A DNA stretch of 64,000 bases from Actimicrobium sp047621665 (GCA_047621665.1 JBLHMB010000010.1:18871-82870), one strand, 5' to 3'; shown: positions 1 to 9,438, counted from the stretch's first letter. Notes: generated from the sequence alone by a model not told the origin. Made by a program: numbers and translations.

Positions 1-563
1 TCGAGGTAAAGCAGCATCGCCGGATCGCGTCCGATAGCATGCAGCAAGCTGCCAAAATTACCGAGCGCCTGCTGGCGAAACAAACTATTTTGCCGGTACA
101 TCAGTGATGTTGACCGGACCTTTTGCTGACTGGACGTGAAGTGGTTGTGCCAGAACAAGGTCATGCGTTCGGTTAGGGGCGTCGGTGTGGACAGCATTTC
201 GCGTAACCACCATCCGCGCAGTTCAAATGCGTGGCGCTGCTCCAGTTCGCGCAGCGTCTTTTTCTCGTCGTCGGATTTATCCTTTAAATGCAGAAAGGAG
301 ATGGATGGCTCGTCAATCCAGCCGGGTACGACGGTGGCTGCGGTAGTACGCGTCTCGGCAAGCACCTGCTCGACGGCCTGTTGTCGCGATAGCCGGCTGT
401 AGCGGGCAACCTCGTTTTGATCAGGAGCAAAGCCGGTGCGTAACAAAAAGAACCGGGCATCGACTTCATCAAGCTGCTGCGCCGAGACGGTCCCGACCAT
501 CAGCAAAAGCAGTATCGATACCACCATCTTGCAACGATCGACCGCTAGCGCAGGCATAATCAT
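1..563 (-). CDS. DUF1800 family protein, N-terminal part (runs off the window)
   Basis: About 187 N-terminal residues are visible; the gene continues past position 1. It starts with a secretion signal (basic start, then a hydrophobic run ending in VSA/Q), so the product is probably exported. The segment FWHNHFTSSQQKV followed by YRQNSLFRQQALGNFG is the hallmark of the DUF1800 family, whose function is unknown and whose gene usually sits beside a DUF1501 gene. ATG codons at 563 and 557 are both possible starts; 563 lies 8 bases after the stop of the upstream small gene, suggesting one transcript. Family call is confident; function is not known. Confidence 0.8.
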   Translation of the reverse strand, partial: MIMPALAVDRCKMVVSILLLLMVGTVSAQQLDEVDARFFLLRTGFAPDQNEVARYSRLSRQQAVEQVLAETRTTAATVVPGWIDEPSISFLHLKDKSDDEKKTLRELEQRHAFELRGWWLREMLSTPTPLTERMTLFWHNHFTSSQQKVRSTSLMYRQNSLFRQQALGNFGSLLHAIGRDPAMLLYL

Positions 564-571
564 TTTCCAGA

Positions 572-859
572 TTAACGCTTCTTGTCGGTGATGTTGCTAT
601 TGGCTTCACCGATCTGGCGTCGCAGCGCGCGGCGCTCATCCGGACTCATGCGCTCTCCGCGTCGACGCGACTGATCTCCTTGGGTCTCAGACTCCTGTAC
701 GTTAATAGGCCGGCTTTGCTCTGATGCGCGATCTTGAAGTCGTTGTTCACCGCGGATGTCACGGCGCAGGCGGCTGTCTTCGCGATCGCCGGCATGAGCG
801 CAAGTTGCTCCGAGTGCTAAAACAAAGCTGATGGTGCAGGTACCGAGGACGGTTTTCAT
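572..859 (-). CDS. Small secreted basic protein, unknown function
   Basis: A 95-residue protein with a clear signal peptide (MKTVLGTC, hydrophobic stretch, cleavage near CAHA-G). The mature part is hydrophilic and rich in Arg, Asp, Glu and Gln, and contains MSPDERRALRRQI, a motif I associate with small periplasmic proteins of Burkholderiales. The start at 859 is chosen because AAGGA lies 8 bases upstream and gives an intact signal peptide; a longer in-frame start at 886 would bury it. It lies just upstream of the DUF1800 gene and is probably co-transcribed with it. Function unknown. Confidence 0.65.
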   Translation of the reverse strand: MKTVLGTCTISFVLALGATCAHAGDREDSRLRRDIRGEQRLQDRASEQSRPINVQESETQGDQSRRRGERMSPDERRALRRQIGEANSNITDKKR

Positions 860-1020
860 TTGATTTTCCTTGAAGCTGTCCGGCAAGGCAGGTCGGATCG
901 ACGTTGAAGTCTATGCGTCTTTGCAAATGGGTCGCCGGCTGATTCCGTAAAGTGTGTAATATTTTGTAATGCCCCACAAGCAGTGGTTTTCAAATGGATT
1001 TCTGAAGTTACCATAGGCCT

Positions 1021-1782
1021 ATGAATACGACATCCCACTCCGCCACGCCTGCGACGCCAACTGGCCATCAACCAAAAATCCTGGTCGTTGACGACGACAT
1101 CCGTTTGCGTGACCTGCTGCGACGATACCTGTCCGAGCAAGGCTTCAATGTCATCACAGCAGAAAATGCGCAAACCATGAACAAGCTCTGGCTGCGCGAA
1201 CGCTATGACTTGCTGGTACTGGACCTGATGCTGCCAGGTGAAGACGGCTTGTCGATTTGCCGCCGCCTGCGTGGTGCCGGCGACATGACACCAATCATCA
1301 TGTTAACCGCTAAGGGCGAAGACGTCGATCGTATCGTTGGTCTAGAAATGGGTGCCGACGATTACTTGCCAAAGCCTTTCAACCCGCGTGAACTGGTCGC
1401 ACGCATCAGCGCCGTGCTCCGGCGCATCGGACCGGAAGAGTTGCCGGGCGCGCCATCGGAACGTCCGCAATCATTCGAGTTCGGTGAATTCGTGCTGGAC
1501 CTTGGAACCCGGACACTGAAAAAAAGTGGTGTCAGTGTCGCTCTCACCACTGGTGAATTCTCCGTCCTGAAGGTGTTCGCGCGCCATGCCCGCCAGCCGC
1601 TATCCCGCGAAAAACTGATGGAAATGGCCCGCGGCCGCGAATACGAAGTTTATGACCGCAGCCTGGATGTGCAGATTTCCCGACTGCGCAAACTGATAGA
1701 GCCCGATCCATCAAGCCCCCTTTACATCCAGACGGTCTGGGGACTCGGCTATGTCTTCATTCCCGAGGGACAGCCGCGTTGA
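1021..1782 (+). CDS. ompR: OmpR-family response regulator
   Basis: A 253-residue two-domain regulator. The receiver domain (about 18-135) shows the acidic pocket D24-D25-D26, phosphoacceptor D68 in LLVLDLMLPGEDG and conserved K118 in LPKPF. The C-terminal winged-helix domain (about 155-250) ends with the typical YIQTVWGLGYVF. It is close to OmpR in length and motifs. The histidine kinase gene overlaps its 3' end, so they form a cognate pair likely responding to osmotic or envelope conditions. The N-terminus carries about 17 extra Ser/Thr/Pro-rich residues before the receiver fold. Confidence 0.9.
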   Translation: MNTTSHSATPATPTGHQPKILVVDDDIRLRDLLRRYLSEQGFNVITAENAQTMNKLWLRERYDLLVLDLMLPGEDGLSICRRLRGAGDMTPIIMLTAKGEDVDRIVGLEMGADDYLPKPFNPRELVARISAVLRRIGPEELPGAPSERPQSFEFGEFVLDLGTRTLKKSGVSVALTTGEFSVLKVFARHARQPLSREKLMEMARGREYEVYDRSLDVQISRLRKLIEPDPSSPLYIQTVWGLGYVFIPEGQPR

Positions 1783-3151
1783 CTCTACTGTGAGCACCTC
1801 CCTGTCCCGACACGATACCAATCCGGACCGGCTTACCTGGTTCCGCAGCGGACTGTTCTGGCGCACGTTCGTCTTGCTGGCCTTCCTGATCATGGCCAGC
1901 ATGGCGGCGTGGGTCGCCAGTTTGCGTGTCGTCGAGCGCGAACCACGGGCCGAACAACTCGCCAACCAGATCATCTCGGTCGTGACAATCACGCGCGCGG
2001 CGCTGACCCACTCGGCACCGGATATGCGCATCGAACTGTTATTCGATCTGGCCAGCAACGAGGGCATTCGCGTCTATCCGCTTGAAAAAGACGACATCGT
2101 CATGCCGCCGCGCGACAGCACGCTGATGCCCTTGCTGCAAATGCGCATCCGCAACAAGCTGGGACTTGAGACGCGCTTCGCCCGCAAGGTCAATGACGTC
2201 GCCGGGTTCTGGGTCAGTTTCAAGATCGACGGCGATGACTACTGGCTAATGCTGGACCGCGACCGGATCGATCGCACCTCCGGCATCCAGTGGCTGGGGT
2301 GGGCTGCCGTGACGCTGTTGCTGGCGCTGCTAGGCGCAGGATTCATTTCACGTCTGATCAACCAGCCGTTGGCCCGCCTGAGTGCTGCGGCGCGCGCTAT
2401 TGCCAAGGGCCAGCAACCCGAACCACTTCCAGAACGCGGCACGCTCGAAATCCGCGAAGCCAACCAAAGCTTCAATCACATGGTCGACGACCTGAACCGG
2501 ATTGAATCAGACCGCGCGGTCATTCTGGCCGGCATTTCGCATGACTTGCGCACACCGCTTTCACGCATGCTGCTTGAAGTCGAAATGGCAAAGCTGAGCG
2601 ACGAGGCGCGCACTGGCATGCAATCGGATCTGGCCCAGATGGATGGCATCATCGGCCAGTTTCTCGACTATGCCAAGCCAACCGACGTCGCCAGTTTTGT
2701 AGCGATCGACTTATCGCAATTACTGGAACTGGCGGCTCAGGAAGCCAGTCGCTTGCCCGACGTCCGCGTGACGACCCATATCGATACCGGAATCACGACA
2801 CGGGGAAATCCGATCGAACTTAAACGCGTGGTGAGCAACCTGATTGAAAATGCGCGCAGGTATGGCAAGACCGGCGACAGCGAATTTGCCGATATCGACC
2901 TGATTTGCTGCATCGAAGGTGGCAAGGTTCTCATTGAAGTCGGCGATCATGGCGACGGCATTCCCGAATCTGAGATGGACCGGTTGCGCCGGCCATTCAC
3001 CCGCCTTGATGTTGCGCGCGGTCAGGCCAACGGTTCCGGTCTCGGACTGGCTATTGTCGAACGCGTCATTCGTCGCCACTCAGGCAAGTTACACTTGCGC
3101 AACCGTCATGACCACGGCCTGATCATCGAGATCACGTTGCCGGCAGCCTGA
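1751..3151 (+). CDS. envZ: EnvZ-like sensor histidine kinase
   Basis: A 466-residue inner-membrane kinase. Transmembrane helices lie near 36-55 and 180-200, flanking a periplasmic sensor of about 125 residues, followed by HAMP (about 200-253) and HisKA with H264 in GISHDLRTPLSR. The ATPase domain has an N box (NLIENARRYG), G1 (GDHGDGIPESE) and G2 (GSGLGLAIVERV). The ATG at 1751 overlaps the regulator gene by 32 bases. A GTG at 1790, 8 bases after the regulator stop, is an alternative start, but no clear ribosome-binding site precedes it. The order and overlap mirror ompR-envZ; the signal sensed cannot be told from sequence. Confidence 0.85.
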   Translation: MSSFPRDSRVDSTVSTSLSRHDTNPDRLTWFRSGLFWRTFVLLAFLIMASMAAWVASLRVVEREPRAEQLANQIISVVTITRAALTHSAPDMRIELLFDLASNEGIRVYPLEKDDIVMPPRDSTLMPLLQMRIRNKLGLETRFARKVNDVAGFWVSFKIDGDDYWLMLDRDRIDRTSGIQWLGWAAVTLLLALLGAGFISRLINQPLARLSAAARAIAKGQQPEPLPERGTLEIREANQSFNHMVDDLNRIESDRAVILAGISHDLRTPLSRMLLEVEMAKLSDEARTGMQSDLAQMDGIIGQFLDYAKPTDVASFVAIDLSQLLELAAQEASRLPDVRVTTHIDTGITTRGNPIELKRVVSNLIENARRYGKTGDSEFADIDLICCIEGGKVLIEVGDHGDGIPESEMDRLRRPFTRLDVARGQANGSGLGLAIVERVIRRHSGKLHLRNRHDHGLIIEITLPAA

Positions 3152-3187
3152 CCCGCCGTACCCCCCCGGAATCAACCATAAAAGACC

Positions 3188-3757
3188 ATGACCAACACGC
3201 ACACGATCAACACGATTGCCGAACTCGAAGCGTTGTACGGCATGCCCGGTGAGCGGGCCAGTCGCAAACAGATCGATCATCTTGATGCACTCAGTCAGAG
3301 CTTCGTTGCCGCTGCGCCGTTCCTGCTGGTCGCCACCTGCGGTACAACCGGCATGGATTGTTCGCCACGCGGCGACCGTCCCGGCTTTGTCGAGATCGGT
3401 GACGAGCGCACGCTGTTGCTGCCAGACCGGCGTGGCAACAACCGCATCGACAGCATGCGCAACCTGATCGCCAATCCGATGATCGGCCTGCTGTTCCTGA
3501 TCCCCGGTGTCCATCAGTGCCTGCGCGTCAATGGCCGCGCCCGCATCAGTACCGAGCCGTCGTTGCTGGCGCGTTTTGTGCTCGACGACGTGTTGCCAAC
3601 GAGCGTGCTGGTCGTCAGTGTCGAGCAAGCATTCGTACAGTGTTCTCGAGCCATCCTGCGCGGTGGCTTGTGGCCGGTCGATGCGGATCGCGTGCCTGGA
3701 TTGGGCGCCTTGTTGCAGGAACAAATCGGCAGCAAAGAGTTGTCGTCCAGTCTATGA
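3188..3757 (+). CDS. FMN-dependent PPOX-type flavoprotein
   Basis: A 189-residue protein resembling the pyridoxamine-phosphate-oxidase-like split-barrel family (the MSMEG_1061 type). Supporting features are the SPRGDRPGFV segment, LLLPDRRGNNRIDSMRNL, and PMIGLLFLIPGVHQCLRVNGRA. In this fold these build the FMN-binding barrel. It begins 36 bases after the kinase gene but need not be functionally linked to it. The substrate is unknown; the family contains flavin or F420 enzymes and general oxidoreductases. Confidence 0.75.
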   Translation: MTNTHTINTIAELEALYGMPGERASRKQIDHLDALSQSFVAAAPFLLVATCGTTGMDCSPRGDRPGFVEIGDERTLLLPDRRGNNRIDSMRNLIANPMIGLLFLIPGVHQCLRVNGRARISTEPSLLARFVLDDVLPTSVLVVSVEQAFVQCSRAILRGGLWPVDADRVPGLGALLQEQIGSKELSSSL

Positions 3758-3814
3758 TGCCAGCTGTCGCTGCGCCGTAATGCCGCGTGGCCCAACCACT
3801 CGAAGGAACTCCGC

Positions 3815-4972
3815 ATGAATAATTTTGATTACGCCAATCCGACCCGCATCCTGTTTGGCAAGGGCCGTATCGCCGATCTCGCCAAAGTTGTTCCGGCTGA
3901 TGCGCGCGTGCTGCTGTTGTTCGGTGGTGGCAGTATCCGCAACAACGGCGTACTGGACGAAGTCCATGCCGCATTGTCAGGTCGCACCTTCCATGAGTTT
4001 TCCGGTATAGAACCGAATCCGAGCTACGAAAACCTGATGCAAGCGGTCGAACTGGTCCGCAAGGAAAAAATCGACTTCCTGCTCGCCGTCGGCGGCGGCT
4101 CCGTGATCGACGGCACCAAATTTATTGCAGCCGCAGCCAACTTCGACGGTGAGCCCTGGGCCATCCTCGAAAAGGGGGGTCGTAACGTCACCAGCGCCCT
4201 GCCCTTCGGCGCTGTGCTGACCCTGCCGGCGACCGGATCGGAAATGAACAATGGTGGCGTGGTCACGCGCAAGTCGATCAAAGCCAAGATGTCGTTTATG
4301 AGCAAGCATTGCTTCCCGCTGTTTTCCATCCTCGATCCGGCCAAGACATTTACGCTGCCAACACGCCAGATCGGTAACGGCGTGGTCGATGCGTTTGCGC
4401 ACGTGATGGAACAGTACATGACCTATCCGGCCAATGCGCCGGTGCAGGACCGCTTCGCTGAAGGCATCCTGCAAACGCTGATCGAGGAAGGCCCGAAAGC
4501 GCTAGCCAATCCGGACGACTACGACGTCCGCGCCAACATCATGTGGTGTGCGACGCTGGCCCTTAATGGATTGATCGGTGCCGGCGTGCCGCAGGACTGG
4601 GCTACCCACATGGTCGGGCATGAACTGACCGCGCTGTATGACCTTGATCACGCACAAACACTGGCCATCGTGATGCCCTCCATGCTGCGCGTACGCAAGG
4701 AAGGCAAGCGCGCAAAGCTGCTGCAATATGCGGCACGCGTCTGGCATCTTACTGACGGCGACGAAGACACCCGTATCGAGGCAGCCATCGCCAAGACCCA
4801 GGAATTTTTCGAGCAGATGGGAGTCAAGACCCGTTTGTCTGATTACGAACTCAACGCCGACGCCGTTGAAGCCGTGCTGGCACAACTTAGTGCGCACAAG
4901 ATGACGACGCTTGGCGAACGTCGCGATGTGACACTGGAAATGAGTCGTCAGGTGCTGGAGTTAAGTTTGTAA
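3815..4972 (+). CDS. yqhD: Iron-containing alcohol dehydrogenase (YqhD-like)
   Basis: A 385-residue cytoplasmic NADPH-type aldehyde reductase/alcohol dehydrogenase. GGGSVIDGTKF and the nearby FGGGSIRNNG form the nucleotide-binding region. The four predicted metal ligands D192, H196, H265 and H279 fall in VVDAFAHVMEQ and HMVGHELTALYDLDHAQ; their spacing matches the YqhD set exactly. Length is normal for the family. It is followed by a strong terminator that it shares with the convergent aldo/keto reductase gene. In this family the enzyme reduces short and peroxidation-derived aldehydes; the physiological substrate here is inferred. Confidence 0.88.
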   Translation: MNNFDYANPTRILFGKGRIADLAKVVPADARVLLLFGGGSIRNNGVLDEVHAALSGRTFHEFSGIEPNPSYENLMQAVELVRKEKIDFLLAVGGGSVIDGTKFIAAAANFDGEPWAILEKGGRNVTSALPFGAVLTLPATGSEMNNGGVVTRKSIKAKMSFMSKHCFPLFSILDPAKTFTLPTRQIGNGVVDAFAHVMEQYMTYPANAPVQDRFAEGILQTLIEEGPKALANPDDYDVRANIMWCATLALNGLIGAGVPQDWATHMVGHELTALYDLDHAQTLAIVMPSMLRVRKEGKRAKLLQYAARVWHLTDGDEDTRIEAAIAKTQEFFEQMGVKTRLSDYELNADAVEAVLAQLSAHKMTTLGERRDVTLEMSRQVLELSL

Positions 4973-4989
4973 GTGCTTGTGCCTTGCAT

Positions 4990-5028
4990 AAAAAACCCGC
5001 GCGACAGACATTGTCGTGCGGGTTTTTT
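4990..5028. terminator. Bidirectional rho-independent terminator
   Basis: An 11-bp stem (CCCGCGCGACA pairing with TGTCGTGCGGG, one G-T pair) closes a 5-base loop, with an A-run on the left and a T-run on the right. It lies between the convergent alcohol dehydrogenase and aldo/keto reductase genes, so it can stop transcription from both sides. Confidence 0.9.
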
Positions 5029-5091
5029 ATTGCTCACGGCACACGCGAGCCGCGACCGGATACACATAATCAATGACCGTTACTGAACCCC

Positions 5092-6156
5092 TCAAGTCGG
5101 AAGCAATGTTTCACGCGGCGCTTGGTCGCGCATAGCCAGACGCGGCGCTCCCTGGCGTCCTATCATCCAGCCCGGATATTCGGCCGGCAAGGCACTGACT
5201 TTGTCGAGCATCGTCAATTCCTCGCTCGACAACGCGACCTTGCTTGCGGCGATATTGTCAGTCAGCTGATCCGGACGATTGGCACCGATGATGACGCTGG
5301 TGACGACAGGTTGATGGAGCAGCCAGGCCAGCGCAATTTGCGCTACCGAGACACCCTTGCCATCAGCAATCTTGCGCATCACGTCAATGACTGCATAAGC
5401 ACGATCACGATTGACCGGCGGAAAATCGAAATTAGCACGCCGGCCTGCGCCGGCACTTTCGTCGGCCCGATCATATTTGCCCGACAGCAGCCCGCCTGAC
5501 AGCGGACTCCAGACCATCAGCCCGACCCCTTCGGAAAGCATCATCGGGACCAGTTCGCGCTCCAGATCCCGGCTGGCCACCGTGTAATGCGCCTGCAGAG
5601 AAACAAAACGGGCAAGATGGTTGCGTTCGGAGATGCCCAGTGCCTTGGTAATCTGCCAGGCCGCCCAATTCGACACGCCCACATACCGGACATGGCCATG
5701 CTGAACCAGATTGTCGAGCGCATGCAATTGCTCTTCCATCGGCGTGACGGCATCGAATCCGTGAATCTGATACAGATCGATATGGTCGATCTGAAGTCGC
5801 TGCAAGCTGGCTTTGCAAGCATCGATCAAGTGCACGCGCGAGGTGCCGCCCTGATTTGGCCCTGCCCCCATCGGACCGAATGCCTTGGTGGCGATCACCA
5901 CTTCGTTGCGTGCGATACCGAGATTACGCAGCGCCTGACCTGTAATTTTTTCGGATAGGCCGCCCGCGTAGACATCGGCGGTATCAATAAAATTAATGCC
6001 GCCATCGATGGCGGTTCGTACCAGCTTGTCGGCATCATCTTGCTGCAGCTGGCCGATCTTGCTCCACATATCGCCGCCGGTGCCACCAAATGTCATTGTG
6101 CCGAGGCACAATTCAGAAACGAATAATCCAGTGTTGCCGAGCGTATTCATGCGCAT
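5092..6156 (-). CDS. Aldo/keto reductase
   Basis: A 354-residue NADPH-dependent TIM-barrel oxidoreductase. The catalytic tetrad is visible: D58 and Y63 in FIDTADVYAGGLSE, K91 in VVIATKAFG and H132 in LYQIHGFD. LVWSPLSGGLL-type and SVIIGANRPDQL segments belong to the cofactor site. AAGGAG 7 bases upstream supports the ATG at 6156. The sequence resembles the large YajO/Tas-like group that reduces aldehydes and ketones. It converges on the YqhD-like gene; both may serve carbonyl detoxification, but that is inference. Confidence 0.9.
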   Translation of the reverse strand: MRMNTLGNTGLFVSELCLGTMTFGGTGGDMWSKIGQLQQDDADKLVRTAIDGGINFIDTADVYAGGLSEKITGQALRNLGIARNEVVIATKAFGPMGAGPNQGGTSRVHLIDACKASLQRLQIDHIDLYQIHGFDAVTPMEEQLHALDNLVQHGHVRYVGVSNWAAWQITKALGISERNHLARFVSLQAHYTVASRDLERELVPMMLSEGVGLMVWSPLSGGLLSGKYDRADESAGAGRRANFDFPPVNRDRAYAVIDVMRKIADGKGVSVAQIALAWLLHQPVVTSVIIGANRPDQLTDNIAASKVALSSEELTMLDKVSALPAEYPGWMIGRQGAPRLAMRDQAPRETLLPT

Positions 6157-6330
6157 GGTGATACTCCTTGGTAATTGGAAAAGGATGTCCGGAAACGGTG
6201 GCCGGACTATACCCTTCCTCTACCAATCCTTGCTGAAACAACAATTTAACGGACCGATCAGGTCCGCCACAGATCCACCTGCAGGCAATGCGGCGCAGAG
6301 CCGCTGCCGAATTGCCCTACAATCCCGACC

Positions 6331-7371
6331 ATGAGCCATCTCGATATCCTTTTGCCTTTTGCCCTTCCTCCTGTCGCCATGGGTCCCGACTTATTGCGCG
6401 CGATGCAAACGCCGTCACTGGCCGTGCTGCTGGCCCGCAGCAAACCGACACCAGCCGTAACCTATGATGGGTTCGCTCACGCGCTACCGCATGAATCCTG
6501 GCTGGCAAGTGCGTTCGGATTATCTCCGGGGGGAGCAATCGACAGCAGCCCCCCGCTGGCCTTGCAGACCATGCACCGGCGCGGCTTCGCCCCCGAGTCA
6601 GGCATCTGGTTTGTACTTAATCCGGTGCATATCCATATTGCTCGTGATCATCTGGTGCTGACCGATCCGCGCCGGCTGGCGTTGGCCGATGCCGATTCCC
6701 GTACCCTGTTCGCGCTGGCAGCACCGCTGTTTGAAGAAATCGGCCAGCAACTGGTGTACGGCGACGCCGCCACCTGGTTTTTGCGGGCGGACAGCTGGAA
6801 TGATTTGCAGACTGCAACGCCCGATGCCGCCTGCGGCCACAACATCGATATCTGGATGCCGAAAGGTCCGTCCGCACGCGACTGGCGCAAGGTACAAAAT
6901 GAAATCCAGATGCACTGGCATGACTGCGCTGTCAACCAGTCACGTGAAGACAGCCGGCTCGACCCGGTCAACTCGCTATGGCTGTGGGGCGGTACGACGG
7001 TCACACCAGGCTTGCCATCATCGCGCTATACAGATGTCTTCAACCTCGCTGACTGGCGTGGCGAGATTGTCAGGCACATCGATAGCGCGGCGGTGACCGA
7101 CGTGCTCGCTGCGAAACCTGTTCACGGCTTGCTACTGCTCGATATGCTGGTCGAACCGGCACTGGGCGAAGACTTGTCGGAATGGCTGCTACGCATTAAC
7201 GGTCTCGAGCCGCTCTGGTTGGCGCCGCTGCTGCAAGCATTGAAAGACGGCGCGCTTGATTCGTGTCGACTGATCCTGACCCACGGCAGCCTGATTACCG
7301 AGCATCTCGTCACCCGCACGACGCTGCGCAAGTTCTGGCAAAAACCGTCATTGAAAAGCTTGCTGCAATGA
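6331..7371 (+). CDS. RpfE-type / phosphoglycerate mutase-like protein
   Basis: A 346-residue cytoplasmic protein with no membrane segments. I recognise it as the family placed before recJ in many betaproteobacteria and annotated either as RpfE-type regulatory protein or as a cofactor-independent phosphoglycerate mutase relative. Useful landmarks are IDIWMPKGPSARDWRKVQNE, the QMHWHDCAVN segment and LWLWGGTT. Metal-site residues of true phosphoglycerate mutases are not obvious, so enzymatic activity is doubtful. Its stop overlaps the recJ start as ATGA, indicating translational coupling. The role is unknown. Confidence 0.6.
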   Translation: MSHLDILLPFALPPVAMGPDLLRAMQTPSLAVLLARSKPTPAVTYDGFAHALPHESWLASAFGLSPGGAIDSSPPLALQTMHRRGFAPESGIWFVLNPVHIHIARDHLVLTDPRRLALADADSRTLFALAAPLFEEIGQQLVYGDAATWFLRADSWNDLQTATPDAACGHNIDIWMPKGPSARDWRKVQNEIQMHWHDCAVNQSREDSRLDPVNSLWLWGGTTVTPGLPSSRYTDVFNLADWRGEIVRHIDSAAVTDVLAAKPVHGLLLLDMLVEPALGEDLSEWLLRINGLEPLWLAPLLQALKDGALDSCRLILTHGSLITEHLVTRTTLRKFWQKPSLKSLLQ

Positions 7372-9062
7372 CCCGCCTCGCGACCCGCGCTGCCTCTCCG
7401 CGCGATACCGAACGACTCATTCAGGATGGCATTCATCCGGTGCTGGCGCGCCTGTATGTCGCACGTGGCTTGCTCGATGTGCGTGAATTATCGAGCGAGC
7501 TGTCATCGATGATCGCGCCATCCGGCTTGCTGCATATCGACGCGGCAGCCGTTTTTCTAGCCGATGCGATTGCGGCAAAAAAACGGCTGGTGATCGTGGC
7601 CGATTACGATTGTGATGGCGCCACCGCCTGCGCGGTCGGCTTGCGCGGCTTGCGCATGCTGGGTGCCGACGTCGATTTCATCGTGCCTAACCGGTTCGAA
7701 TACGGCTATGGCCTGACGCCTGAAATCGTCGCGCTGGCACAAGCTGAAAAATCGCCCGACATCATCGTCACTGTCGATAACGGCATCGCCAGTATCGACG
7801 GCGTCGCCGAAGCCAACCGGCGCGGCATCGACGTCGTCGTGACCGATCACCACTTGCCGGCCGATACGCTGCCGGCAGCACGCGTGATCGTCAATCCTAA
7901 CCAGCCCGAATGCGGTTTCCCGAGCAAGAATCTGGCGGGTGTCGGCGTGATGTTTTATGTGCTGCTGGCCTTGCGCGCGGAGATGCGCAAGCGTGGCCTG
8001 TTTGATCAGCAAAGTCAGCCCAAGCTCGACGTCCTGCTCGATCTGGTTGCGCTGGGCACAGTGGCCGACGTCGTCAAACTCGATGCCAACAACCGCATCC
8101 TGGTCGCCCAAGGTTTGAAACGCATGCGCGCGGGACGCATGCACGCCGGTGTCGCGGCGCTGTTTCGTGCGTCAGCGCGTGAGGCGCGCAAGGCCAGTCC
8201 TTTCGATCTTGGGTTTGCACTCGGACCACGCCTCAACGCCGCCGGCCGGTTGGCCGACATGTCGCTCGGTATCGAATGCCTGACCACCGACGATGAAGGC
8301 CGCGCCTGGGCCATCGCCCAGCAGCTCGATACGATCAACCGCGAGCGGCGCGATATCGAAGCCGAAATGCAAGACACCGCGCTGGAATTGCTCGACAGTT
8401 TCGACCCGCAGGACAAATCGACGATCAGCGTCTTCGACGCCGGCTGGCATCAGGGCGTCATCGGTATCGTAGCCTCGCGCCTGAAGGACAAGTTCTATCG
8501 GCCGACGATTACGTTCGCACCGGCCAGCGATGGCTGGATCAAAGGATCCGGACGCTCGATTCCGGGCTTTCATTTGCGCGATGCACTCGATCTGGTCTCA
8601 AAACATGCACCGACCTTGATCGATAAATTTGGCGGTCATGCGATGGCCGCCGGCCTGACGCTGCGGGCAGAAAATTTCGATGCCTTTGCTGCGGCATTTG
8701 AAGCCGTAGGACGCAGTTGGCTGACGCAGAATCAGCTCGAACGGGTACTTGAAAATGATGGTTCGCTGGAAGATGCTTTTTTTACGACCCAGTTCATTGA
8801 CTTGCTCGACGGCCAGGTCTGGGGTCAGGGATTCGCGCCACCGGTGTTCTGTGACGAGTTCCGTATCATCAGCCAGCGCATTTTGAAGGAGCGCCATCTG
8901 AAACTGCAACTGGAACGCAATGGCCAGCGCTTCGACGCGATCTGGTTCGGTCACACCGACGATCTCGGTGCTCGCGCGCGCGTAGCGTATCGGCTTGATG
9001 CCAATGAATACAACGGTGTGACACGGGTGCAGTTGATGGTCGAGTACGCCGAATGCGCGTGA
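7368..9062 (+). CDS. recJ: Single-stranded-DNA-specific exonuclease RecJ
   Basis: A 564-residue 5'-3' single-strand exonuclease used in RecF-pathway recombination and mismatch repair. The DHH phosphoesterase motifs are complete: D79/D81/D83 in VADYDCDGATAC, D137 in VDNGI, and D160-H161-H162 in VTDHHLP. The DHHA1 region contains GRSIPGFHLRDALD and GGHAMAAGLTL, followed by a C-terminal OB-like domain. The ATG at 7368 is chosen because it overlaps the preceding stop as ATGA and gives the usual RecJ length; an in-frame GTG at 7263 would lie deep inside the upstream gene. Confidence 0.95.
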   Translation: MTRLATRAASPRDTERLIQDGIHPVLARLYVARGLLDVRELSSELSSMIAPSGLLHIDAAAVFLADAIAAKKRLVIVADYDCDGATACAVGLRGLRMLGADVDFIVPNRFEYGYGLTPEIVALAQAEKSPDIIVTVDNGIASIDGVAEANRRGIDVVVTDHHLPADTLPAARVIVNPNQPECGFPSKNLAGVGVMFYVLLALRAEMRKRGLFDQQSQPKLDVLLDLVALGTVADVVKLDANNRILVAQGLKRMRAGRMHAGVAALFRASAREARKASPFDLGFALGPRLNAAGRLADMSLGIECLTTDDEGRAWAIAQQLDTINRERRDIEAEMQDTALELLDSFDPQDKSTISVFDAGWHQGVIGIVASRLKDKFYRPTITFAPASDGWIKGSGRSIPGFHLRDALDLVSKHAPTLIDKFGGHAMAAGLTLRAENFDAFAAAFEAVGRSWLTQNQLERVLENDGSLEDAFFTTQFIDLLDGQVWGQGFAPPVFCDEFRIISQRILKERHLKLQLERNGQRFDAIWFGHTDDLGARARVAYRLDANEYNGVTRVQLMVEYAECA

Positions 9063-9183
9063 TCGGCGTGATGCATACCGCTTGCCACTCTCAGGTCACA
9101 ACCGCAAATAAGTCGTTTATAAAAAAAGCGATGGGACGTTTTCCACGTATACTTTTTCGAACCGCTAATAATGAAAGTTTTGC

Positions 9184-9438
9184 ATGACGTACGAAGAATT
9201 TCTCGATGAAGTTACCACCTTGCTCACTGAGCTCTACGATCTGGATGACGCTGCCGCGATCAAGATCGTGATGGATGCGCAGGAAGCCGAATTTTTCAGT
9301 GTGCATGACGATGTGCCGGCAATGTGCACGGAAGAACAGGCGAAACTGGACGCAGTCAAGCTGTTCGAACAAAAGCAGAACAAGCAGCAAACACAAAAAA
9401 AACAGCAACAGCGGGTCCAGCAAAAAAAGAAAGTCTGA
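9184..9438 (+). CDS. Small acidic protein with Gln/Lys-rich tail, unknown
   Basis: An 84-residue protein that I do not recognise. Residues 1-60 are acidic and probably helical (MTYEEFLDEVTTLLTEL). The last 24 residues are almost entirely Lys and Gln, giving a strongly basic tail. No signal peptide or membrane segment is visible. A weak GAAAG lies upstream of the ATG. It stands alone between recJ and the TAXI gene. The charge-split layout suggests nucleic-acid or protein contacts, but this is a guess. The reverse-strand reading of the same bases gives a Leu/Phe-rich string that I take to be an artefact. Confidence 0.55.
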   Translation: MTYEEFLDEVTTLLTELYDLDDAAAIKIVMDAQEAEFFSVHDDVPAMCTEEQAKLDAVKLFEQKQNKQQTQKKQQQRVQQKKKV

